A stretch of DNA of 16,010 bases, taken from a bacterium Ga0077546 (GTDB lineage Bacteria > Cyanobacteriota > Vampirovibrionia > Obscuribacterales > Obscuribacteraceae). The number at the start of each line of letters is the position of its first letter. Position 1 is the stretch's first letter. The notes beneath the pieces were generated by a model, which worked only from the letters and a program-made list of their open reading frames with translations, was not told the origin of the DNA and did no database searches. Below, one piece after another: positions 6,004 through 12,138 of the stretch. A program made the translations under genes and the position numbers. The stretch is taken from positions 1 through 16,010 of the forward strand of contig LNEX01000472.1 of the NCBI GenBank assembly GCA_001464165.1, read 5' to 3'.

Positions 6004-7281
6004 ATGACTTACAAACCAGATTTAACTGTTGAACGGCTTCCTGATGATTCAGCTAGAGCATTTTTGCTGAGGTTGTTCTCTGATCGTAGTGCATCGGCAG
6101 TGCGTCGATTGAAGGGTGGCGGCTGGCGACAAGTAAGTCGATTCCACTACGTATCGGATCAGGAAGTTTTTGAGGCTCTGGAAAACAATGCCATCAATTT
6201 ACGAGCAGTTTCACTGAATGAACTGTCCTCGTGCTTAGTTGTAGAAATTCCGGCTGATTCAAGGTTCTATGCAGCTGACCAGTTCGCACAGCTGCTAGAG
6301 ATTCTTCGAAGCGTTTCGTTGGAACCTCGTGCTTATAAGGCTGCTGGCTCAGACGCTATTCACCTATATTTGATGCTTACCGAAAAAGTTAGCCTTGTCG
6401 ATGCTTGCAATGCTCTTTTCAAGTTATTTGATAGAGCGACACTTCAGCTTAACGAAGGCGATTTAAACGTTTTTGGACCTGATCAGTTAGTAACTCTTCC
6501 GCTCCAAGCTGGATTTGCTTGGTTGGCTGACGACCTCCAGATTAAGGTTCTACGTGATGAAATTCCTATGGAATCAGCTATTGCTCTCTTCACCGCTGAT
6601 TTATCGAAGGCAGCCTCACCCCCAGAAACCCTTATGGCATTATTGTCAACGACAGTTCCAGAAGTTGGTGCGGACGAAACTCCAGAGCCATTACACAGTA
6701 CTGTTCCTACCCTGGAATCAGAAGGTTGTTTGGATTTTGAATTCGAGACTAAAAACATTGCCGAATTCGCAAAAGGAATGGTCGTCTTTGCTGAAGCAGA
6801 CTACTGCACTCCCGAATTAGTAAGTGACTGCTTGGTAGAAGAAGCACAGATGGTTCTCGAACCTCAGGAAATTCTTGATCTGTCTCGCAACGACTTGGTC
6901 ATCGAGTCTGACGACAGGCAGGCTATCGCTGAAATAGTCGTTTCTATGACAGCAGAACTTGAGCACCAAGACTTCTTTGACTTCACACCATCAGGTGAAT
7001 CTGCGCAAGACGATTGCGGCAATCTAACAATTGAAGAGACGCAACAACCAGAACATCTACATATGTCAGATTGTCTGCAATTGAACGATGATTTCGCTGC
7101 GGAGAAGGAAATTTCTCAGGGTAGGAAGAAGCTGACTAACGATGCAATTTCTAGTATCGAAACTGACGAAGGCACTCAGCTTTTACTATTTCCAATCGCC
7201 TCCCCGGCAATCTTGCAGCCACAACACTCCGGTGGAATAGCCAAGCCTAGCCATCGGAGCCGGGGCAGACCCAATAGCTGA
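6004..7281 (+). CDS. Catalytically degenerate AEP primase paralogue with candidate clamp-binding motif
   Basis: A 425-aa protein whose first 190 residues align with the primase domain of the 600-aa protein encoded downstream. VVEIPADSRF (79-88) matches VLDIDAGSRY, GSDAIHLYL (115-123) matches SGGWHLYI, and TLPLQAGFAWL matches RLPLQPGFAWL. The residues expected for catalysis have changed: Asp-x-Asp became Glu81-x-Pro83, the third acid became Asn155 and the Arg before LPLQ became Thr164; only His120 remains. The C-terminal half is acidic and probably disordered, and contains QLLLF (residues 392-396), a good match to the beta-clamp motif QL[SD]LF, before a basic tail. A non-catalytic replication accessory or regulatory role is inferred. 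In-frame ATG 5974 and TTG 5959 are alternative starts; none has a good ribosome binding site. I chose 6004 because it best matches the N-terminus of the paralogue. Confidence 0.8.
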   Translation: MTYKPDLTVERLPDDSARAFLLRLFSDRSASAVRRLKGGGWRQVSRFHYVSDQEVFEALENNAINLRAVSLNELSSCLVVEIPADSRFYAADQFAQLLEILRSVSLEPRAYKAAGSDAIHLYLMLTEKVSLVDACNALFKLFDRATLQLNEGDLNVFGPDQLVTLPLQAGFAWLADDLQIKVLRDEIPMESAIALFTADLSKAASPPETLMALLSTTVPEVGADETPEPLHSTVPTLESEGCLDFEFETKNIAEFAKGMVVFAEADYCTPELVSDCLVEEAQMVLEPQEILDLSRNDLVIESDDRQAIAEIVVSMTAELEHQDFFDFTPSGESAQDDCGNLTIEETQQPEHLHMSDCLQLNDDFAAEKEISQGRKKLTNDAISSIETDEGTQLLLFPIASPAILQPQHSGGIAKPSHRSRGRPNS

Positions 7282-7328
7282 TTTCCGATTCTGAGACCGG
7301 ACTCCTTACAAACCTATGGCTGGTGCTT

Positions 7329-7604
7329 ATGACTGACCTATCTGACTACATGAAGCTGTTTCAACAAAACGGTTATTCGGATGACCAGGCCGCGACGTGC
7401 ATCGTTCGCTTTCAGCTAATCAAAACATTGAAGGATGAAATTGAACGCCGGAACTGGACTCAAGCAGAGGCAGCTAAGGCAATCTCAGTAGCTCAACCTC
7501 GAATTGCCGAGGTGATGGGGCTCAGAATCGATAAGTTCTCCGTTGATTTACTCATAAAGTATCTCTACCGGCTTGGCAAGCAAGTTTCCTTGCAAGTCAA
7601 ATGA
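7329..7604 (+). CDS. Xre-family HTH protein, antitoxin-like (HTH_37 type)
   Basis: A 91-aa protein (93 aa if the GTG at 7323 is used). LIKTLKDEIERRNWTQAEAA, then ISVAQPRIAEVM, is an Xre helix-turn-helix. The C-terminal VDLLIKYLYRLGKQVSLQVK is the usual ending of HigA-like/HTH_37 antitoxins, which repress their own operon. No RelE/HigB-like toxin lies beside it: the upstream neighbour is the degenerate primase gene 47 bases away, and downstream is a terminator. It may therefore act as a plain repressor of this block. The ribosome binding site is poor, so translation may depend on the upstream gene. Confidence 0.82.
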   Translation: MTDLSDYMKLFQQNGYSDDQAATCIVRFQLIKTLKDEIERRNWTQAEAAKAISVAQPRIAEVMGLRIDKFSVDLLIKYLYRLGKQVSLQVK

Positions 7605-7690
7605 CAACAAGTTTTTCGAGATTAGACGGGATCGAGTTCTTGAATCATCCGATCCACACACCAAAGGAGGTAAACAGCCAAAACCAATAA

Positions 7691-7720
7691 AAAAGACATC
7701 ACTGGCAGGCGATGTCTTTT
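7691..7720 (+). terminator. Rho-independent terminator after the Xre gene
   Basis: AAAAGACATC (7691-7700) and GATGTCTTTT (7711-7720) form a perfect 10-base inverted repeat around ACTGGCAGGC, with the T-run as the 3' end. It closes the 6004-7604 gene pair and separates it from the primase gene. Confidence 0.85.
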
Positions 7721-7861
7721 AAGACCCTAAACGGATCAGATATGAAGTTGTATCCGGGTTTTTGTCAATTCCCTGAGATTACACAAGCATAGGCTACTGA
7801 TCCGGCTACGTCAACACGTCTCAAATTAGAAAGAGAGACTATTACGACCGGACTTATATCT

Positions 7862-9664
7862 TTGGCAGGCAATAGTGCTGCGCCAGTTAAATTCGCACGT
7901 CTAAAATACTTTCCGGCTCACACAAAAGAGGCGGCGGAGCGCTTTGTCTCGCTGTTCCATCGGTATGCATATATCTATCGGCCATTCGGTAGTGGAGCTT
8001 GGATTTCAGCAAATGAACAGTGGAGTCTCACCGATACAGAGATTCTCAAAGCAATTGCTTGTGTACATCCGAAGGCTTTCATTGGCACCAGGACGGGCAA
8101 GGCTAGTAAGTATGCTGTTTTAGATATTGATGCCGGCAGCCGCTATCACAGCAAAGAAGGGCTTCAGAAGATAACTAGCTTGCTAGAGAAGGCTGGGATT
8201 TCTGAGCACAACCTTTATCGATCGTCTGAGTCTGGTGGCTGGCACCTGTATATATTCTTTGATGCGCCGGTCAGTTCAAAGGATTTACACCGCCAGCTCT
8301 ACCACTTGCTCAAGCTGCATGATTTTGAAGTGGCCAAAGGCACGCTCGAGATATTCCCTCACCCCGGTGAGAACTCAGTCGGCCAGGGATTGAGGCTTCC
8401 GCTTCAACCTGGGTTTGCTTGGCTCAATTCAAATAGCCTTGCTGTGAGCGAGGAAAGAGATGAGCTTAGTCCAGCAGCGGCGCTGAACAAATTTGTCAAT
8501 GATATGGAGTGCAACGTTAATCCATATCATCAGTTCCACAGGCTTAAGGCTTATGTAGAACAAGTCGCTTCAACCAAGCAAGTAATTGTCGCTCGGGCTG
8601 CTAACAGCACCAGAATGGCTGAGATTATTCCGATCCGGCGAGATTTGCCAGAAGAAGGATCGGACGAGTCGATCAAAGAAGTGAAGTCTGTATTTAAGAA
8701 ATTGCCGCCAGGTATCAGGTGCGATGTTTGGCTTCGCGGTCGGCAATATTACAACCATGGATTGAGTGGACCGTCGCAGAGAGCCGACGCTGTGCTATCA
8801 CTTTCGCACTATCTTTTCTATGGCGATCCGGAGCGTATGGTTTCTCCGCTCGGATACGGCTATGAAGTTGAGCGCAAGTGGTTGATGGAAGAGTTGCTCC
8901 GGGCCAAGCACCATGGGAAGAGCAAAGATATATCTGCCGGTCATTCAGACGGGCTAAAACAAATCGAACGGGCAGCTAATTGGGTGCCACCACATCGGCG
9001 CGGACAAGAAGCTCGCAAGTATGAGTTTGAAGTGCCGGTGGTTTGGGTCATGGCTAATGCCAAACGAAAGGCCACAGCTAGGCAAAACATTCAAGCGGCA
9101 GTTGCCGACTTTGAAGAGATGGGTCAGCCGTTCTCTACCAGAGACCTGAAACTGAAGACTTGCTGCAGTACTGACACGTTGGCCAAGCATGCAGATTTAT
9201 GGAAACACGTACAGGAGCGCTTATCTGGTGTCTGCTTGGCAGCTGATCCAGGCGAATATAACGCTGGGGTGCAGGCGACTGCGAAGCACAGTCAGCCTGC
9301 TGCTCCTCTTGATCTGAAAATTATGCCGCCCGGTCGCTTGGCAGCTCGTAGAATCGGTTATGAATTGAAGATGAGAGAACAGCGTCAAGAGGCTCAAAAG
9401 CATGAGGCTGCTGTAAGGGCTGAGAAGGGCCTTGACCAAGAGTGGATGGATAGAGTGATCGGTCTATTGAAGAAAGACCTCTCAGGTGGTTCTCCTGCTC
9501 AATTGAAGATTCAGATCAATTTGTTGGCGCGTGAGTTGTTGATTGCTCCGTCCGAAGAAGACTGGAGGTGGTTGAGTGGTCATATTTCGAGTCTTAAGGA
9601 GCAGCTGTTAGCTAGCGGTCAGTCTGTGCAACTTGTGATTGGGTTGATGCCGCCAGCGAGTTAG
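7862..9664 (+). CDS. Archaeo-eukaryotic primase (AEP)-type plasmid replication protein
   Basis: A 600-aa protein with an AEP/prim-pol domain in its first 190 residues. Motif I is Asp88-x-Asp90 (AVLDIDAGS), motif II Ser124-Gly-Gly-Trp-His128 followed by LYIFFD, and the third acidic position Glu163 (LEIFPHPGE). RLPLQPGFAWL follows, as in TOTE-type and plasmid primases. Residues about 275-345 (CDVWLRGRQYYNHGLSG) look like a helical domain. Residues about 400-450 (FEEMGQPFSTRDLKLKTCCS) resemble the winged-helix part of Tn554 TnpC-like accessory proteins. The rest is helical and charged. The family synthesises primers or short DNA at replication start, so this is the likely initiator-primase of the element. 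The TTG start at 7862 is the first possible in this frame and lacks a clear Shine-Dalgarno site. No helicase domain is visible. Confidence 0.82.
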   Translation: MAGNSAAPVKFARLKYFPAHTKEAAERFVSLFHRYAYIYRPFGSGAWISANEQWSLTDTEILKAIACVHPKAFIGTRTGKASKYAVLDIDAGSRYHSKEGLQKITSLLEKAGISEHNLYRSSESGGWHLYIFFDAPVSSKDLHRQLYHLLKLHDFEVAKGTLEIFPHPGENSVGQGLRLPLQPGFAWLNSNSLAVSEERDELSPAAALNKFVNDMECNVNPYHQFHRLKAYVEQVASTKQVIVARAANSTRMAEIIPIRRDLPEEGSDESIKEVKSVFKKLPPGIRCDVWLRGRQYYNHGLSGPSQRADAVLSLSHYLFYGDPERMVSPLGYGYEVERKWLMEELLRAKHHGKSKDISAGHSDGLKQIERAANWVPPHRRGQEARKYEFEVPVVWVMANAKRKATARQNIQAAVADFEEMGQPFSTRDLKLKTCCSTDTLAKHADLWKHVQERLSGVCLAADPGEYNAGVQATAKHSQPAAPLDLKIMPPGRLAARRIGYELKMREQRQEAQKHEAAVRAEKGLDQEWMDRVIGLLKKDLSGGSPAQLKIQINLLARELLIAPSEEDWRWLSGHISSLKEQLLASGQSVQLVIGLMPPAS

Positions 9665-9679
9665 GGTTGCATTTGTTTT

Positions 9680-9709
9680 TTGTTCTCTATCGATTATTGA
9701 ATGTATGAT
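9680..9709 (+). promoter_or_regulatory. Candidate promoter of KAP NTPase gene
   Basis: TTGTTC (9680-9685) and TATGAT (9704-9709) are 18 bases apart. Transcription would begin near 9716, leaving about 70 bases of leader that contains the palindrome at 9743-9754. The -35 match is mediocre. Confidence 0.3.
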
Positions 9710-9742
9710 CGCTTGTTTGTGTACCTTTTGAACGCTGTAGTT

Positions 9743-9754
9743 TTGCTATAGCAA
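9743..9754. promoter_or_regulatory. 12-base perfect palindrome in leader of KAP NTPase gene
   Basis: TTGCTATAGCAA is a perfect 12-base dyad 32 bases upstream of the start codon. Its size and place fit an operator for a dimeric HTH protein, for example the Xre protein encoded upstream, but no second copy was found to support that. Confidence 0.35.
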
Positions 9755-9786
9755 CCATGTTTTTCTTTAGGAGCTTGCTGTAGAAG

Positions 9787-10392
9787 ATGACTAGTTCAAT
9801 CATTTCACCTGTGCGCGCTATCTCTACTGCGAGCGAGGACTGGATGAAAAGGCGACCATTTGCCGAGAAGTTAGGGCAAGCGATTAAGGGATGGAATCAG
9901 TCGGATAGCCTTGTGATAGGACTGCACGGAAAGTGGGGAAGTGGCAAGTCTAGTGTTAAAAATCTTTGTCTGGAGTACTTAAGAAAGCAAAAAGATAAGC
10001 CAGCAGTGATTGAATTTACGCCCTGGTTATTTACCAATCAAGAGGAATTGCTAGCAGCTTTTTTTCGCGAATTAGGTGCTAAGGCTAACTCTTTTGAGAA
10101 GGCCGGTGAGAGAGAGGCGTTTGCTCAGGATTGGAAGCTCTATAGTTCAATGCTGAAATTAGCAAGTCCCGTTTTGTTGCTTGCTCCAGCGCTATTGCCA
10201 TTTCTTGCTCCGTTTTTGGGAGGGTGTGCACCAGATCCTGAAAGCTTGAAACAAGGTATCGCAGCTGGCAAGCTCATGCTCGATGCTGGGGGTGCCATTG
10301 GCGACGTGACATCTTTATCGTTGGAACAAGAACTAGGAGCTAAGAAAGGCAAAAAAGGTTGTCGAAAAAAGGTCATAAAGGAGTTTTGGTAG
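9787..10392 (+). CDS. KAP-family P-loop NTPase, N-terminal part (Walker A), frame-split
   Basis: The first 201 aa of a KAP NTPase. Walker A is GKWGSGKSS (48-56), FTPWLF (77-82) is the conserved aromatic-proline motif that follows it in this family, and residues 123-147 form a hydrophobic segment (LASPVLLLAPALLPFLAPFL), as expected for the membrane insertion of KAP proteins. The reading frame then runs out at TAG 10390. Walker B and the rest continue in the -1 frame from the A AAA AAG site at 10365-10371. A joined product would be 737 aa. AGGAG at 9769-9773 lies 13 bases before the ATG, rather far. KAP NTPases are membrane-associated ATPases, often found on plasmids and in defence islands. Alone, this fragment could not hydrolyse ATP normally. 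Confidence 0.8.
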   Translation: MTSSIISPVRAISTASEDWMKRRPFAEKLGQAIKGWNQSDSLVIGLHGKWGSGKSSVKNLCLEYLRKQKDKPAVIEFTPWLFTNQEELLAAFFRELGAKANSFEKAGEREAFAQDWKLYSSMLKLASPVLLLAPALLPFLAPFLGGCAPDPESLKQGIAAGKLMLDAGGAIGDVTSLSLEQELGAKKGKKGCRKKVIKEFW

Positions 10393-11999
10393 TTATAGAC
10401 GAGCTTGATCGGTTGAAGCCCGAGTATATGCATATGATGCTTCAGCTTGTTAAGTCCTGCGCTGATTTCCCTGGCATAGTTTATTTACTTTGCTATGAAA
10501 GAGAAGTCCTAGAGAAAGCTCTTACTACGTCAGCCTATGGAGGTGCAGATTTTCTTGAAAAGATTGTTCAAGTTAGTTTCAATATCCCGGAAGCTTCGCC
10601 AGAAATGCTTCATCGGCACCTCGAAGAAAAAATTCTTGAACTTTTTTCTATTAATTCGACCGATGACGATCCTAATTTAGATCGTTGGAATATTGGTTTC
10701 GACCTTCTTAAAAAGTCTTTTTTGACTCCGCGGGAAATTTACCGCTATTTGAACGCAATGTCTTTTCAAATTAGTTTATTCAAGCACCCCAGTGGTTGGG
10801 AAGTAAATCCGGTTGACCTTGCAGTACTGGAGGCGCTTAGATTGTTTGAGCCGAAGGTTTATGATTCTCTCTACAGAGCGAAGAACTTGCTATTTAACTT
10901 TAGCCTTCGGCATCGTCTTCTATCTGGTTCAAAAGATGAAGTTAGCCGAAAGCAATTGGCCGAAAAGATCGAGAGAGTTGTTTCTGTTTCGTCTCAGCCT
11001 AATCGCGAATGGTGCCTGGAAATTCTTCAATTTCTCTTTCCATACTTTTCAAGCGCTTTTGGTAAATCCAACGTTGATCGATCGGATTCTGATTCTTGGG
11101 ATATCAATCTTCGTGTCTGTGACGAATTGGCGTTCGAGCGCTATTTCCAACTAACTGTCCCAAGCAACGACCTTACCCGCCAAGAGACGGAAGAGCTCAT
11201 TAAGTCTCTATCTAGTCGAAGGACCGCTCTTTCCGCTTTTCGTAAGTACCATAAAAAAGACATGTTGAAGTTAGTTCTAGGAAAGTTAGACTCCCGGAGC
11301 GTTAGTATCCCGATAGGTGTTGCAAAATGCTATTTTGAGGTCCTACTGCAGATTTCCGAGGAAACCAACAGCTATGAGCTTGCTGCAAGCGCCATTACAA
11401 GCTATGTGCGTGAGTTAAAGAATCCGGAAAAATCAGGGGAGTTATTAGTTGCAGCATGTAAAACAACACATGTATTTGTTCCACTGATTCTCTTGATCAG
11501 ATCGATTTATGAGAGGCGAAAGACAGAGCTGTCAATCATTGATGAGATTTCCTTACGCACCTTGGAGCAACTAGCGTCTAAAAAACTCTTCAAAGCAGCT
11601 AAGTCCGGAGATTTAGTAGCCAGTACTGTGTTTCTCCAATTGACCTTTTGCTGGGAGCGTTGGTGTGATATCTCTGATATAAGGACAGCGATTGAAAAAA
11701 CTATAGCGACCGATGATGGCTTGTGGCAAGTTCTAGAGAATATCTTTCGAGATCTTCCCGAAATTGACGATGAATCCGATTTTTCTGCCAGCTTATTCTT
11801 CGGAATGGATCTAGCCAGTATAAGAAAGTGGTTTGAGCAGTTTACGAATAGAGAGAGCCTAAGCCAGCGACTGGAAATTTTAGCTCAGTCGTCAAAACTC
11901 TCTCAAAAGCAGCTACGAATTTGTGAGTGTATCTCTTCGATGTTTCCAAAACCAATGCCTCCGGAAACAAAAGTCCCAGGATGGGAAGAGATCGAGTAA
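10359..11999 (+). CDS. KAP-family P-loop NTPase, C-terminal part (Walker B), frame-split
   Basis: The continuation of the KAP NTPase in the -1 frame. Walker B appears at once as VLVVIDELDRL, followed by MHMMLQLVKSCADFPGIVYL and YEREVLEKAL, the usual sensor-region sequence of KAP proteins. The remaining 430 or so residues are helical and variable, as in other members. The open frame begins at TTG 10359 without a ribosome binding site, so independent initiation is unlikely; translation most plausibly enters by slippage at 10371, giving 542 residues from this frame. The whole downstream frame is intact for 1.6 kb, which argues for a recent mutation, a sequencing indel or a functional frameshift rather than an old pseudogene. 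Confidence 0.8.
   Translation: MSKKGHKGVLVVIDELDRLKPEYMHMMLQLVKSCADFPGIVYLLCYEREVLEKALTTSAYGGADFLEKIVQVSFNIPEASPEMLHRHLEEKILELFSINSTDDDPNLDRWNIGFDLLKKSFLTPREIYRYLNAMSFQISLFKHPSGWEVNPVDLAVLEALRLFEPKVYDSLYRAKNLLFNFSLRHRLLSGSKDEVSRKQLAEKIERVVSVSSQPNREWCLEILQFLFPYFSSAFGKSNVDRSDSDSWDINLRVCDELAFERYFQLTVPSNDLTRQETEELIKSLSSRRTALSAFRKYHKKDMLKLVLGKLDSRSVSIPIGVAKCYFEVLLQISEETNSYELAASAITSYVRELKNPEKSGELLVAACKTTHVFVPLILLIRSIYERRKTELSIIDEISLRTLEQLASKKLFKAAKSGDLVASTVFLQLTFCWERWCDISDIRTAIEKTIATDDGLWQVLENIFRDLPEIDDESDFSASLFFGMDLASIRKWFEQFTNRESLSQRLEILAQSSKLSQKQLRICECISSMFPKPMPPETKVPGWEEIE
10365..10371 (+). promoter_or_regulatory. A AAA AAG slippery heptamer in correct frame for -1 frameshift
   Basis: In the upstream frame the codons are CGA AAA AAG GTC, so the X XXY YYZ heptamer A AAA AAG is in register. 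Slipping back one base continues GGT CAT AAA GGA GTT into Walker B. This is the heptamer used by E. coli dnaX. AGGAG at 10335-10339 is about 25 bases upstream, farther than the dnaX stimulator, and AAGG at 10355-10358 is nearer but weak. I found no strong downstream stem. Confidence 0.5.
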
Positions 12000-12087
12000 T
12001 TCAAAGTTAATTGCCCTTACTTGCAAATTGCAATGCAACATAAGCAGCATTATCGAAAGCTTCGAAGTGCTAATATTCTGGTGTTGC

Positions 12088-12097
12088 ATACGGTGCT
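12088..12097 (+). repeat. Direct repeat ATACGGTGCT flanking the transposon, left copy
   Basis: The same 10 bases recur in the same orientation at 15964-15973, just outside the right end of the Tn3 element. The left copy is 19 bases outside the left inverted repeat, the right copy two bases outside the right one. They are not adjacent as a target duplication would require, so the origin is unclear. Confidence 0.4.
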
Positions 12098-12116
12098 CAG
12101 GTAACAGCGAAATTTA

Positions 12117-12138
12117 GACCGGCGGTAAGGATCCTGGT
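12117..12138 (+). repeat. Left inverted repeat of Tn3-family element
   Basis: Begins GACCGG and continues CGGTAAGGATCCTGGT. It matches the right end in 21 of 22 positions (mismatch at the sixth base), with weaker similarity for about 14 bases further inward, overlapping the tnpA stop codon at 12138. It lacks the GGGG start usual for the family. Confidence 0.8.

Noticed and set aside
7663..7671. Perfect AAAGGAGGT Shine-Dalgarno-like site after the Xre gene
   Set aside because: No ATG, GTG or TTG follows within a usable distance. The next ATG, at 7712, is 40 bases away inside the terminator and opens only 26 codons.
7732..7756. CGGAT/ATCCG inverted repeat upstream of the primase gene
   Set aside because: Five-base arms separated by 15 bases are expected by chance at this frequency.
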